A stretch of 64,000 nt of DNA from CAVTWS01 sp963738445 (GCA_963738445.1 CAVTWS010000004.1:186001-250000); one strand, 5' to 3'. Shown: positions 1 to 9,864, counted from the first letter of the stretch. Numbers and translations are program-made. The notes: generated by a model not told the origin, from the sequence alone.

Positions 1-1
1 G

Positions 2-970
2 CTGGTGCTCACCGGGAGCGACCTCGACATCACCATCACCATCACCATCCAGGTCGCGGGAGACTCCGACGGTGTCGCAGTGATCCCGTCCCGACTGTTC
101 GTCGACATCGTCAGAGCGGTACCGCCCGGAGCGGTGATCGTCGAGGTCGCCGACGACGAAGCCCGGGTGATCGCCGGTCGCTCGGAGTTCGCGCTACGGA
201 TCTTCCCCGCCGACGAGTACCCGCATCTCGTACACGCCCAAGGCGATGGTGTCGCGATCGACGCCGTGGGGCTGGCGGGCGCGCTCAAGCAGGTGATCCC
301 GGCGGCGTCGAGCGACGACTCCCGACCGATCCTGACCGGGGTGCTGCTCGCGTCGGAGAACGGCGGCCTTCGTCTCGTCGCGACCGACTCGTATCGCCTG
401 GCCGTGCGCGATCTTCCCGGGACCCAGGTGCTCGGTGAGGATCAGGAGGTGTTGGTGCCCTCGAAGGCGTTGAGCGAGGTGGCGAAGCTCCTCGGCGCCG
501 GTGGCACGGTCACCTTGCGGCTCGGTGACCGTGATGCCTCCTTCGAGGTGGGTGGGGTCCAGCTCACCACGCGCCTGATCGAGGGCGCGTTCCCGAACTA
601 CCGAGGCCTGATCCCGAGCAGCCAACCCAACGAACTTCGTGTCGGCCGTGACAGCCTCCTCGATGCGGTTCGACGGGTTCGCCTGCTGGCCCAGGAGGCG
701 ACACCGATCCGTCTGGGCATGAACGACGGCACCCTCGAGTTGGTCGCGGTGACCCAGGACGTCGGGCAGGCGCACGAAGAGCTCGATGCCAGCTACAACG
801 GCGCCGAGCTCACCGTGGCGTTCAACCCCGAGTACCTGCTGGACGGCATCGAGGCCGCGCAGGGCGAGGAGTTGGTGCTGCAGACCGTGGATGCGCTCAA
901 GCCGGCGGTGATCCGCACCCCCGGGCGTGACGACTTCCTGTACCTGCTCATGCCCGTCCGGGTTTCGTAG
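2..970 (+). CDS. dnaN: DNA polymerase III sliding clamp, 5' end missing
   Basis: This is the beta clamp, the ring that tethers the replicase to DNA. The frame is open from the left edge of the window, so the start and roughly the first 45 residues lie outside; the internal GTG at 5 is not the real start. About 322 residues remain, covering the rest of domain I and domains II and III. The ending YLLMPVRVS is the standard clamp C-terminus. recF follows after 13 bases, the usual dnaN-recF order beside a bacterial origin, so dnaA and oriC are expected just to the left. The identification is secure; only the missing start limits it. Confidence 0.97.
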   Translation: MVLTGSDLDITITITIQVAGDSDGVAVIPSRLFVDIVRAVPPGAVIVEVADDEARVIAGRSEFALRIFPADEYPHLVHAQGDGVAIDAVGLAGALKQVIPAASSDDSRPILTGVLLASENGGLRLVATDSYRLAVRDLPGTQVLGEDQEVLVPSKALSEVAKLLGAGGTVTLRLGDRDASFEVGGVQLTTRLIEGAFPNYRGLIPSSQPNELRVGRDSLLDAVRRVRLLAQEATPIRLGMNDGTLELVAVTQDVGQAHEELDASYNGAELTVAFNPEYLLDGIEAAQGEELVLQTVDALKPAVIRTPGRDDFLYLLMPVRVS

Positions 971-983
971 CCGAACCCGCACG

Positions 984-2057
984 GTGCACCTGACGCGGCT
1001 CTGGCTCGAGGACTTTCGCAACTACCTGACGCTCGACCTCGAGTTGGACCCGGGCGTCACCGTGCTCGTGGGGCCCAACGGCGCGGGGAAGACGAACCTC
1101 GTCGAGGCGGTCGTCTGGTTGTCAGAGCTGGGTTCGTTCCGGACCTCGAGCAACGAGGCCCTGGTGCGGATGGGAGCGGAGCGGGCGATCGTCCGCGCCG
1201 AGATCAGCGATGGTGAGCGACGACTGTCGATCGAAGCTGAGCTGCCGCGCCGGGGCCGGAGCCGGGTCCTGGTCAACAAGCAACGCCTGCAGCGGGCCCG
1301 TGACCTCGACGGTTCACTCCGGGTGACGGTGTTCTCTCCGGAGGACCTGATCCTGGTGAAGGGTGGTCCGGGGGAGCGCCGCCGGTACCTCGACGGAGCG
1401 CTTGCTGCGGGCTTCCCAAGGGCCGAGGGCATCCTGCGCGACCTCGAGAAGGTGCTCCGGCAACGCAACGCCCTGCTCGGCAGCGTGCACGGGCGTCTCG
1501 ACGACGGCGCCGCTCTGACCCTCGACGTGTGGGACGACAAGCTGGGCCGTCTCGGTGACCTCCTGGCCGCGGAACGCACGGCGCTGGTGGATCGCCTGGC
1601 CGGCCCGGTGGGAGCGGCGTACCAGAAGCTCGCCGGCGGGCCGGTCGGGGTGGGCCTGCGGTACGAGCCGAGCTGGGTCGGGTCGCTGACCGAACGATTG
1701 GTGGACGCTCGTCGTGACGATGTGCGACGAGGCGTCACGACCGTCGGCCCCCATCGTGACGAGGTCGGTCTGTGGATCGACGAGATGCCGGCTCGAACCC
1801 ACGCATCACAGGGCGAACAACGATCACTGGCTCTGGCGCTGCGCATGGGGGTGCACGAGTTGGTCGCGGAGCTCACGGGCTCGCCCCCGGTCCTGGTGCT
1901 CGACGACGTCTTCTCCGAGCTGGATCCCGATCGAAGCGCGGCGTTGGTGACCACCGTCCCGGCGGGTCAGACGATCATCACGACGGCCGTGCCGTTGCCG
2001 GCGGCGGTGCGGGCGGACCGGGTGGTTGAGATCGCGTCGCTGTCACCCGGCGCCTGA
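984..2057 (+). CDS. recF: DNA replication/repair protein RecF
   Basis: RecF is an SMC-like ATPase that helps load RecA at single-strand gaps and stalled forks. The protein is 357 residues, normal for the family. Walker A GPNGAGKT is at residues 30-37, the ABC signature region SQGEQRSLALALRM is about residues 275-290, and Walker B VLVLDDVFSELD follows about 25 residues later. I chose the GTG at 984 because LTRLWLEDFRNY is the conserved N-terminus. Longer in-frame starts reach back into dnaN and add non-family sequence. It lies 13 bases after dnaN and is probably co-transcribed with it. Confidence 0.97.
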   Translation: MHLTRLWLEDFRNYLTLDLELDPGVTVLVGPNGAGKTNLVEAVVWLSELGSFRTSSNEALVRMGAERAIVRAEISDGERRLSIEAELPRRGRSRVLVNKQRLQRARDLDGSLRVTVFSPEDLILVKGGPGERRRYLDGALAAGFPRAEGILRDLEKVLRQRNALLGSVHGRLDDGAALTLDVWDDKLGRLGDLLAAERTALVDRLAGPVGAAYQKLAGGPVGVGLRYEPSWVGSLTERLVDARRDDVRRGVTTVGPHRDEVGLWIDEMPARTHASQGEQRSLALALRMGVHELVAELTGSPPVLVLDDVFSELDPDRSAALVTTVPAGQTIITTAVPLPAAVRADRVVEIASLSPGA

Positions 2058-2145
2058 TGCCTGGCGTGTTGTGGGCCCCCGTGCGGCCTGATGGCCGCCG
2101 TGGGCCCGGCGCGGCCCGACGGCCGGCGTGAGGCAGACTGGCGGC

Positions 2146-2490
2146 GTGCGAGTCGAACCCCTGCCCGGTGCGTTCGGACCTGATCCCCGTCCGGTCCGCA
2201 GCGGCATCGATCGGGTGTTGCGCGGCCTCGGTCGCCCGCCCGTCGACACCGAGCGTCAGATCCGCGAGGTCGTGGCCGCGATGCTGCCGGCGTCGTTGAG
2301 TGCGAGTGTGCACGTGGTCGGGGTGGTCGATTCCGCTCTCGTGCTTCAGGCCCGGAGTGGGGCTGCGGCCAGCGAACTGCACTGGATGAGCGCGACGCTG
2401 ATCGAACGCCTGAACGAGACGATCGGGGCCCGAGCCCCCACGACCGTCACGGTCCGTGTGGGCCGAGGCGATCAACCACACCTGGCGTGA
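2146..2490 (+). CDS. DUF721 / DciA-like protein
   Basis: A small protein of 114 residues from the DUF721 family. Members sit between recF and gyrB in many actinobacteria, and the related DciA acts as a helicase-loading factor in bacteria lacking DnaC. Recognisable features are the N-terminal helix with IDRVLRGLGRP, the central IREVVAAMLPASL, and the beta-rich end with LVLQARSGAAASEL. The start is uncertain between GTG 2128 and GTG 2146. I prefer 2146 because a -10-like CAGACT ends 6 bases upstream, as in other genes of this window. Role in replication initiation is inferred from family and position. Confidence 0.85.
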   Translation: MRVEPLPGAFGPDPRPVRSGIDRVLRGLGRPPVDTERQIREVVAAMLPASLSASVHVVGVVDSALVLQARSGAAASELHWMSATLIERLNETIGARAPTTVTVRVGRGDQPHLA

Positions 2491-2554
2491 CATTCGGGTT
2501 CACATCGATCGTCCGGGGACTGCGACGTGGTCCGGGCTTGTCAGACCCCGCTGG

Positions 2555-2560
2555 TAGACT
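2555..2560 (+). promoter_or_regulatory. Possible -10 element for gyrB
   Basis: TAGACT in the 192-base gap before gyrB matches the actinobacterial TANNNT pattern. No matching -35 hexamer lies 16-18 bases upstream; TTGTCA is only 11 bases away. If used, it would give gyrB an mRNA leader of about 115 bases. This is a weak call. Confidence 0.3.
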
Positions 2561-2682
2561 GCATGAGTCGAGGGCTGGAGGCCCTGGGCTGGAATCCGAG
2601 GGTGCACCCGAGCGTGGTGTCGAACCCGTCTCGCCCTTTGGCCAGTTCAGGTCGTTCCCCCAGTCCGCAACGAGGAGTAGTT

Positions 2683-4621
2683 GTGACCGACGTCGCCGAG
2701 TCGTCCTACGGAGCCAAGGACATCACCGTTCTGGAAGGCCTGGAGGCCGTCCGCAAGCGCCCGGGCATGTACATCGGGAGCACCGGACCTACGGGGCTCC
2801 ATCACCTGGTGTGGGAGGTGGTGGACAACTCCGTCGATGAGGCCATGGCCGGGTATTGCACGAGGATCATCGTGACGATCCTGCCCGACGGCGCGTGCGA
2901 GGTGATCGACGACGGCCGCGGCATCCCGGTCGAACGACACCCGAAGTACCCGGACCTGAGCGCCGCCGAGGTGGTGCTCACCGTGCTCCATGCGGGCGGC
3001 AAGTTCGGGGGCGATGGCTACAAGGTGTCCGGGGGCCTCCACGGCGTGGGCGTCTCGGTCGTGAACGCGCTGAGCCGCCTCGTCGAGGTCGAGATCGATC
3101 GTGACGGCCGCCGTCACGCCATGGTGTTCACCGATGGCGGTCAGCTCACCACCCCGCTCCGTGACATCGGCGAGGCGCCAGGGAACCGGACCGGCACCAC
3201 GGTGCGGTTCTGGCCCGACCCGACGGTGTTCGATGAAGTCGTCTTCCGGTTCCAGACCCTCATCGAGCGGTTCCAGATGATGGCGTTCCTCAACCGGGGA
3301 CTCGAGATCAGTTGCACCGACACCCGTGACCCCGACGAGCCGCAGACCGTCGTCTACAAGTACGACGGCGGCATCATCGACTTCGTCCGCCACATCAACC
3401 AGACGAAGGACGCGCTGTTCGAGACGGTCGGGTACTACTCGGTGGCCGAAGCCGACGAAGGCCAGGAGGTCGAGATCGGCTTCCAGTGGAACACCGGCTA
3501 CCAGACCGACGGGATCCACTCCTTCGCCAACGGCATCAGCACCACCGAAGGGGGCATGCACGAGGAAGGCTTCCGCAAGGCGCTCACCAACGCCGTGAAC
3601 CGGTACGCCGCGCGAGAAGGGCGTGCTGAAGGAGAAGGAGGACAACCTCCAGGGCGAGGACATCCGCGAGGGACTGACCGCCATCATCTCGGTGCGGCTG
3701 CGTGACCCGCAGTTCGAAGGCCAGACCAAGTCCAAGCTGGGCAATGTGAGCATGCGGTCCCTGGTCGAGCGGGCCACCAACGAGAAGCTGCGTGAGTGGC
3801 TCGAGGAACACCCTTCCGAGGCCCGCAAGCTCGTGCAGAAGGCCGTCAGCGCCTCGCGAGCGCGTGTCGCGGCAGCCGATGCCCGCAAGGCGATCCGGAG
3901 CAAGAGCCTGCTCGACGGCGCCGGCATGCCGGACAAGCTCAAGGACTGCTCGTCGAAGGATCCCCGAGAGCGTGAGCTGTTCATCGTGGAAGGCGATTCG
4001 GCGGGTGGCTCGGCCGTGCGGGCCCGTGACCCGCGTACGCAGGCGATCCTCCCGATTCGCGGCAAGATCTTGAACGTCGAACGGGCCCGGGCCGACAAGA
4101 TGCTGAAGAACCTCGAGGTCCAGGCGTTGATCACCGCCATCGGCGCCGGCCTGGGCGAGGAGTTCGACGTCGCCAAGACCCGTTACGACAAGGTGATCAT
4201 CCTGGCGGATGCCGATGTCGACGGCAGCCACATCCGCACGCTGCTGCTGACGTTCTTCTTCCGGCAGATGCGCCCACTGGTCGAACAGGGCCACATCTAC
4301 ATCGCCCAGCCGCCGTTGTACTCCACCAAGGTGGGCAAGCAGACCCGCTACCTCAAGGACGACCACGCCAAGGCCGCCTTCCTGGCGGAGAACCCTGCGC
4401 ACAAGTCCGACTTCCAGCGCTTGAAGGGCCTCGGCGAGATGGATTGGCTCGAACTGCGAGAGACCACCATGGACAGCACCAAACGGACCTTGCTGCAGAT
4501 CACCGTGGAGCACGCGGCGATCGCGGACGAGATCACCAGCATCTTGATGGGCGACGATGTCGAGGAACGCAAGAAGTTCATCGTCACCAACGCCCGTGAG
4601 GTCAGGAACCTCGACTTCTGA
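2683..4621 (+). CDS. gyrB: DNA gyrase subunit B, frame broken by one extra base
   Basis: GyrB is the ATPase and Toprim subunit of gyrase and works with GyrA directly downstream. The first frame holds the GHKL ATPase domain (VVDNSVDEAMAG, GRGIPV, GGLHGVGVSVVNAL) and the transducer. The second frame holds the Toprim domain (IVEGDSAGGSA, DADVDGSHIRTLLLTF) and the C-terminal tail. The frames switch near base 3610, in a conserved stretch expected to read NRYAREKGVLKEK. Dropping one base there gives 645 residues, normal for the family. Start GTG 2683 follows a GAGGAG ribosome site. An essential gene cannot really be broken here, and similar single-base insertions recur in the window, so I think this is an assembly error. 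The stop overlaps the gyrA start by one base. Confidence 0.95.
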
Positions 4622-7296
4622 TGAGCGACGACACCACACCCCCGGTCGACGGCCCCGCCGGCGACACCCCCGACGACATCGACGAGCCTGGCCGCGGCGT
4701 GTCCGTCATCGCCATCCAGGAGGAGATGGAGCGGTCGTTTCTCGACTACGCCATGTCCGTCATCATCAGCCGCGCCCTTCCGGATGCTCGTGATGGACTC
4801 AAACCGGTGCACCGCCGCATTCTCTGGAGCATGTACGACCAGGGCTTCCGACCTGATCGGGTGCACGTCAAGTGCGCCCGCGTCACCGGCGACGTCATGG
4901 CCCGGTTCCACCCCCACGGGGACAGCGCCATCTACGACGCGTTGGCCCGCATGGCCCAGCCCTTCTCGCTTCGCCATCCCCTGATCGACTTCCACGGCAA
5001 CTACGGCTCCCCGGAGGATCCACCCGCAGCCGCCCGCTACACCGAGGCCCGGCTGCACCAGCTGGCCATGCGGATGTTGGACGGGATCGATGAGAACACC
5101 GTCGACTTCTCGGACAACTACTCAGGTGAGTTCGAGGAGCCTGCGGTCCTACCAGCGCGGTTCCCGAACCTCTTGGTCAACGGCAGCCAGGGCATCGCCG
5201 TGGGCATGGCCACCAGCATCCCGCCCCACAACCTGGGTGAGGTGATCGACGCCGCGCTCCACCTGCTCGAGAACCCAGAAGCCACCCCCGACGACCTCAT
5301 GGCCTACGTCAAGGGACCGGACTTCCCGACCGGAGCGGCGATCCTCGGCCGGGTCGGCATGACGGAGGCGTACCGCACCGGGCGCGGCTCGGTCCGGCTA
5401 CGGGCGACCGCGGAGATCGAAGAGATCGGCAACGACACCGTCATCGTCGTGAGCGAGCTGCCGTACCAGGTGGCGGCCAGCTCGGTGGCGGCACGCATCA
5501 AGGAGTTGGTCAACAGCCGCGAGCTCGAGGGCATCCGGGACGTCAACGACGCGTCGTCGGGCGACACCACCCGCTTCCTCATCACCCTGAAACGCGATGC
5601 CAACGCCAACGTGGTGTTGAACAACCTCTACAAGTACACGTCGTTGCAGACGAGCTTTCCGATGAACATGGTGGCATTGGTCGACGGTGTGCCGCGCACG
5701 TTGAACCTGCGCGACCTTCTGGTCGCCTACATCCGCCACCAGGTCGAAGTCGTGACCCGACGGTCCGAACACCGGCTGGGCAAGGCCCGCGACCGCATGC
5801 ACATCGTCGAAGGCCTGATCAAGGCCCTCGACCTGATCGACCAGATCATCGCCCTGATCCGCTCGTCGGAGAACCGCGCCGCCGCCCGTGAAGGCCTCAT
5901 GACCGCGCCGTTCGAGTTCTCCGAGATCCAGGCGGGTCACATCCTCGACATGCAGCTCGGTCGCCTCACTCGCCTGGGGCGCGGCGAGCTCGAGAACGAG
6001 ATGGAAACCTTGCGGGCCACGATCACCGAGCTCGAGGCGATCCTCGGTGACGAGGTCAAGCTGCGGGCCGTCATCCACGAGGAGATGTCGGCGATCCGCG
6101 CCGAGTTCGCGACCGACCGGCGCAGTCGTCTCGTCATGGACCCGGGTGAGTTCGACATCGAGGATCTCATCGAAGACGAAGAGCTGGTGTTCGTCATGAG
6201 CGCCGGCGGCTACGTGAAGACGGTCTCTGCGGACGAGTTCCGCACTCAGGGTCGCGGGGGTCGCGGGGTTGCCGGCGCGTCGCTCAAGGACGAGGACTTC
6301 ATCTCGCAGCTGATCCACACCTCGGCCCACGCCTACCTCCTCTTCTTCTCGAACCGCGGCCGGGTGTACCGGCTCAAGGCCCACGAGATCCCGATGTCGT
6401 CCCGTACGGCTCGAGGCACGGCCGTGGTCAACCTCCTCCCGCTCCAGGCGGGGGAGTCGATCCAGGCGATCATCGACACGCGCGACTACGAGACCAACCG
6501 GTTCCTCTTCTTCGCCACGCGCCGGGGTCTCGTCAAGAAGACCCAGTTCACCGCCTACAACAGCTCGCTCAAGGCGGGGCTGATCGCCATCAAGTTGCGC
6601 GACGGCGACGAACTCGTCGAGGTCGTGCCCACGAACGGCAACGATGACATCTTCTTGACCTCACGGTCGGGGCAGACCCTCCGTTTCGCGGAGACCGATG
6701 TGCGACCGATGGGCCGGGACGCCAGTGGCGTCACCGGTATGCGGTTCCGCAACACCGATGAGCTCGTTTCCTGCGCAGTCGGTCGCGACGATGCCACCCT
6801 GTTGCACGTGACCACGGCCGGATACGGCAAGCGCACCGAGGTGGCTCAGTATCCGCGCAAGGGCCGGGGTGGTCTCGGTGTGCGCGGCATCCGGGTGACC
6901 GAAGGCCGGGGCGGGGTCGTGGCCGCCTTCTTCGCCGGGCCCGACGACGAAGTGTTCCTCATCGGTGACGACGGCACCATCATTCGTACGGCGACCGGCG
7001 ACATCTCCGTACAGGGTCGTGATGCGACCGGTGTGCGAATCATGAACCTGCGTGACGGAAGTCAGGTCGCCGCCGCGGCTCCCGTGCTCCAGGCCGAGAT
7101 CCGTCCGGGGGCCGACGATCTCGATGCCGATGCGCTGAGCGAGCTCGAGAGCGCCGAGCCGGGCGCTGATGGTTCGCCCGGGCCGGACGCCGAGAACGCT
7201 GAACCGGAACGTGTCGAACTGGATGGAGCCGATCTGGACGAGGCCGAGCCGTCTGGTGGCGAGCCCGACGATCGCGATTCGTCCACCGACCTTTGA
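4621..7296 (+). CDS. gyrA: DNA gyrase subunit A
   Basis: GyrA carries the DNA-breaking tyrosine and wraps DNA for supercoiling. The protein is 891 residues. The winged-helix/quinolone region HPHGDSAIYDALARM keeps the Ser and Asp positions associated with quinolone sensitivity. The active-site tyrosine is in AARYTEARL. The C-terminal half contains the beta-pinwheel blades, including the GyrA box RGGRGV. The last 60 or so residues are a very acidic tail rich in Asp and Glu, not part of the core fold. The start codon overlaps the gyrB stop (TGATG), so translation is coupled. Confidence 0.98.
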   Translation: MSDDTTPPVDGPAGDTPDDIDEPGRGVSVIAIQEEMERSFLDYAMSVIISRALPDARDGLKPVHRRILWSMYDQGFRPDRVHVKCARVTGDVMARFHPHGDSAIYDALARMAQPFSLRHPLIDFHGNYGSPEDPPAAARYTEARLHQLAMRMLDGIDENTVDFSDNYSGEFEEPAVLPARFPNLLVNGSQGIAVGMATSIPPHNLGEVIDAALHLLENPEATPDDLMAYVKGPDFPTGAAILGRVGMTEAYRTGRGSVRLRATAEIEEIGNDTVIVVSELPYQVAASSVAARIKELVNSRELEGIRDVNDASSGDTTRFLITLKRDANANVVLNNLYKYTSLQTSFPMNMVALVDGVPRTLNLRDLLVAYIRHQVEVVTRRSEHRLGKARDRMHIVEGLIKALDLIDQIIALIRSSENRAAAREGLMTAPFEFSEIQAGHILDMQLGRLTRLGRGELENEMETLRATITELEAILGDEVKLRAVIHEEMSAIRAEFATDRRSRLVMDPGEFDIEDLIEDEELVFVMSAGGYVKTVSADEFRTQGRGGRGVAGASLKDEDFISQLIHTSAHAYLLFFSNRGRVYRLKAHEIPMSSRTARGTAVVNLLPLQAGESIQAIIDTRDYETNRFLFFATRRGLVKKTQFTAYNSSLKAGLIAIKLRDGDELVEVVPTNGNDDIFLTSRSGQTLRFAETDVRPMGRDASGVTGMRFRNTDELVSCAVGRDDATLLHVTTAGYGKRTEVAQYPRKGRGGLGVRGIRVTEGRGGVVAAFFAGPDDEVFLIGDDGTIIRTATGDISVQGRDATGVRIMNLRDGSQVAAAAPVLQAEIRPGADDLDADALSELESAEPGADGSPGPDAENAEPERVELDGADLDEAEPSGGEPDDRDSSTDL

Positions 7297-7405
7297 CCCA
7301 GCCGGGCGCCGCCCGCGTCTTTCGACCGTTCGTCCGTCGATCTGCCGATCCGTCAACCGAGGGCCGCACCTGCTGGGGGCGCCCGCGTCTGTTCCGAGGC
7401 GGATC

Positions 7406-7756
7406 ATGTCGAGATGGGCCACAAGGCTTGCTTCGCACCGAACGGGTGGCGATCGGGGTTCGGTCACGATCATCGTGGCCCTGCTCGCGCTCGCCGTGGT
7501 GATGGTGCTGGTGGTCACCCAGTCGGCTCGCGCCGCGGTGCTTCGAGCCCATGCCGATGCGGTGGCCGATGCCGTGGCGCTGGCGGCCGCGGCCGCCGGC
7601 CGTTCGTCGGCGCTACAGGTGGCTGCGGAGAACGAGGCGCGCGTGCTGGCGGTGTCGTGGCAGGGCGACATCGTCGTGGTCGACGTGGCGTACCGCGGCG
7701 TGGTGGCCCGGGCTGCCGCGGAGCGATCCGTCGAATGGGTGGCGGTGCCCCCGTGA
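7406..7756 (+). CDS. TadE-like membrane protein
   Basis: A 116-residue protein with the layout of actinobacterial TadE-like pilin-associated proteins such as the Rv3655c type. It has a short basic N-terminus, the motif DRGSVTIIVALLALAVVMVL forming one membrane segment at about residues 17-38, then an alanine-rich region (HADAVADAVALAAAAAG) and a short beta segment. I chose ATG 7406 because it places the membrane segment at the usual distance; longer starts add Arg-rich non-family residues. No other tad genes are in the window, so its function is uncertain. Confidence 0.7.
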   Translation: MSRWATRLASHRTGGDRGSVTIIVALLALAVVMVLVVTQSARAAVLRAHADAVADAVALAAAAAGRSSALQVAAENEARVLAVSWQGDIVVVDVAYRGVVARAAAERSVEWVAVPP

Positions 7757-7813
7757 TGGCCGCCGCCGAGCGCCACGACCAGGGGATGACCCCTTCTGCG
7801 ACCCGGTGGCTCG

Positions 7814-7819
7814 TACAAT
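7814..7819 (+). promoter_or_regulatory. -10 element, leaderless start of DUF3566 gene
   Basis: TACAAT ends 7 bases before GTG 7827, so transcription should begin at or next to the start codon. This supports GTG 7827 over the in-frame ATG at 7818, which overlaps the hexamer. Confidence 0.5.
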
Positions 7820-7826
7820 GTCCCCC

Positions 7827-8483
7827 GTGCTGAGCGAGTCGACGTCTGCGTCTTCCTCCGACCCCGTGGTCGACGACGCGGATGCCGCGGCCGGACCACC
7901 GGAGGCGACCCCGGTTCCTGCCGCAGCCGCGCCGCCGGCCACGCCGCGTGAGGCGACCCGGTCCACGCCCGCCAAGCGGGCCCGTGCGTCCCGTCCGGCC
8001 GAGACCCGCTCCGGTCCGCCACCGGCAGCCCGCCGGAACCGCCAGATCCGGGCCCGCAAGGTCGAGCGCCTGGTTCGACATGTTGAACCGTGGAGCGTGT
8101 TGAAGATCTCGCTGGTCTTCTATTTCTGCCTCTGGATCATCTTCACCATCGCGAGCGTGATGCTGTGGAGCGCGGCGGTCGGGTCGGGCATGGTCGACAA
8201 CGTCGAGGACTTCATCAAGGAGCTCTTCGCCCTCGAGTCGTTCTCGTTCGATGCCGACAAGTTGTTCCGGGCCTCGGCGATCGCTGGTCTGCTGTTCGTG
8301 GTGGCCGGGAGCGGGTTCACCGTGCTCATGGCCGTGCTCTTCAACCTGATCAGCGACCTCACCGGTGGAATCAGGATCTCGGTGGTCGAGCTCGAGACGG
8401 CACGGCCGATGACCCGTCGGGGTCGGCGCCGCCCTCCCGAGCCGCAACCGAGCCGTTCGAGGACCCGCCGCCGAGAACGCTGA
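7827..8483 (+). CDS. DUF3566 transmembrane protein
   Basis: A 218-residue protein of the DUF3566 family, found directly after gyrA in most actinobacteria; its biochemical role is unknown. Residues 1-80 are a disordered Ala/Pro/Arg-rich cytoplasmic tail. The conserved domain starts at VEPWSVLKISLVFYFCLWII and contains two membrane helices (about residues 93-115 and 145-170) separated by a loop with FIKELF. It ends with FNLISDLTGGIRISVVE, a family hallmark, then a basic tail. Start choice rests on the upstream TACAAT. Confidence 0.88.
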   Translation: MLSESTSASSSDPVVDDADAAAGPPEATPVPAAAAPPATPREATRSTPAKRARASRPAETRSGPPPAARRNRQIRARKVERLVRHVEPWSVLKISLVFYFCLWIIFTIASVMLWSAAVGSGMVDNVEDFIKELFALESFSFDADKLFRASAIAGLLFVVAGSGFTVLMAVLFNLISDLTGGIRISVVELETARPMTRRGRRRPPEPQPSRSRTRRRER

Positions 8484-8563
8484 GACGGTGGGTTTCCCGT
8501 TCCGCGTCGGCCCGCCTTTCAGGTAGCAACGACGCTGGCCCACCGGTAACGTGTCACGGCCTC

Positions 8564-8637
<74 letters not shown>

Positions 8638-8641
8638 CGTC

Positions 8642-8788
8642 ATGCCCGTCTTCCGACTGCTCCGGCGTGCCCTGGTGGCCCTCGGCCTCACCGGGCTGGT
8701 GGCCGCCGTGCTGCGCATCCGAGGTACCGGTGGGGTGCCGCCGCAGTCTGGCGGTTGGCGTGAGCTGTCCGGGCCGGACCTCCGTTGA
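8642..8788 (+). CDS. Small single-pass membrane protein, 48 residues
   Basis: An open frame begins four bases after the tRNA-Ile and ends ten bases before the next gene. The peptide has a basic start (MPVFRLLRRALVAL), one hydrophobic segment ending VAAVLR, and a polar end GGWRELSGPDLR. Short proteins with a hydrophobic helix and a WRELxGPxLR-like tail occur in other actinobacteria to my memory, but I could not check. No ribosome site precedes it, so it would be translated from the mRNA end left after tRNA processing, or from a later GTG. Function is unknown. Confidence 0.5.
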   Translation: MPVFRLLRRALVALGLTGLVAAVLRIRGTGGVPPQSGGWRELSGPDLR

Positions 8789-8798
8789 CTGCTTTGTG

Positions 8799-9782
8799 AT
8801 GCGCGTCGCAGTGGTCGGTGCCGGCGCCGTTGGGCGCCGGGTCGTCCGCAACCTCGTGGCTGACCCGTCGACGACCTCGGTCACGGTCACCGACCCCGAT
8901 CCGGCGGCGCGAGCTGCCCTGACCTCCGCGGGGGTCCCGAGCAGTGCGGTGGTGCCGGATCCCCGGACTGTCGATGCCGTCGTCATCTGCGCACCTCCTG
9001 ATGCTCACCCGGCGATCGCGGCGACCTACGCCGACGCCGGCCGAGTGGTGATCTCGACCGCGGACGATCTCGATGTCGTGCGGGAACTGTTGGCGCTCGA
9101 CCGGCAGGCCCGGCAACACGACACCCGGGTCATGGTCGGGGCCGGCCTGGCGCCGGGGGTGTCGTGCCTGCTGGCCCGGCTGGCCGCACGAGGATTCGAT
9201 CAGGTCGATGAGATCCACGTCGCCAAGGTCGGTACCGGCGGGCCCGCCTGTGCCCGCCAACACCATCGCGCGCTCCAGGGTCAGGGCTTCGACTACCGCG
9301 ACGGCGCGTGGCTGCAACGGCCCGGAGGATCGGGCCGCGAGCTGATCTGGTTCCCGTCGCCGGTCGACGGTCACGACTGCTACCGGGGCTCGCTTGCCGA
9401 TGTCGAGCTCCTGGTGCCGGCGTTCCCCGAACTGACCCGTGCGACGGCCCGGATGGCGGCGACGCGGCGAGATCGTTTCACCATGAGGTTGCCGATGCTG
9501 CGAAATCCGCATCCGGAAGGGCTGGTGGGAGCGGTACGGGTCGAGGTGCGGGGCTACCGGCGCGGCGCGTACGACATGGAGGTGCTCGGGGTCGCCGCGC
9601 CACCGGCCATGGCGGCGGCGTCGATGGCGGTCACCGCGCTGCGCTGGGCCCTGTCCGGACGGGTTCCGAACGGCGCCGGAGGCCTGGCGGAAGTTGACGA
9701 TTCCGTCGGAATCTGTCGCGATCTGATGTCGGTTGGGTTGCGATTCGAGCGCTTCGAAGGCCTCTCGACGGCCCGGCCCTGA
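8799..9782 (+). CDS. NAD(P)-binding dehydrogenase, saccharopine dehydrogenase-like
   Basis: A 327-residue protein with an N-terminal Rossmann fold: VAVVGAGAVGRRVV at residues 3-16 is the GxGxxG nucleotide loop, and VTVTDPD is the acidic end of strand two. The motif VGAGLAPGVSCLLA near residue 115 is typical of saccharopine dehydrogenase and homospermidine synthase-like proteins. The C-terminal half is the substrate domain. ATG 8799 is chosen because longer frames add sequence before the Rossmann strand. Neither the true substrate nor a pathway partner is visible nearby. Confidence 0.75.
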   Translation: MRVAVVGAGAVGRRVVRNLVADPSTTSVTVTDPDPAARAALTSAGVPSSAVVPDPRTVDAVVICAPPDAHPAIAATYADAGRVVISTADDLDVVRELLALDRQARQHDTRVMVGAGLAPGVSCLLARLAARGFDQVDEIHVAKVGTGGPACARQHHRALQGQGFDYRDGAWLQRPGGSGRELIWFPSPVDGHDCYRGSLADVELLVPAFPELTRATARMAATRRDRFTMRLPMLRNPHPEGLVGAVRVEVRGYRRGAYDMEVLGVAAPPAMAAASMAVTALRWALSGRVPNGAGGLAEVDDSVGICRDLMSVGLRFERFEGLSTARP

Positions 9783-9864
9783 CCGCTTGCTTCAGGGGTG
9801 CCGTCAGAAGTCATGAGAAGCGCCAAGGAGATACTGTGATTCCGCCGTCAAGTAGGGAATCCTG

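Noticed and set aside
1..2000. Replication origin with DnaA boxes
   Set aside because: The window begins inside dnaN; I saw no cluster of TTATCCACA-like words, so oriC must lie to the left.
2538..2560. TTGTCA and TAGACT as a full promoter for gyrB
   Set aside because: The spacer is 11 bases, too short for a normal -35/-10 pair; only the -10 is kept as a weak candidate.
3600..3630. Programmed frameshift in gyrB
   Set aside because: No slippery heptamer or stimulator is evident, and the same kind of single-base insertion recurs in many unrelated genes.
2647..4176. Long minus-strand open frame (509 residues) opposite gyrB
   Set aside because: It is the shadow of a strongly conserved gene in GC-rich DNA; its composition is Arg/Ala/Leu-rich and no family motif is visible.
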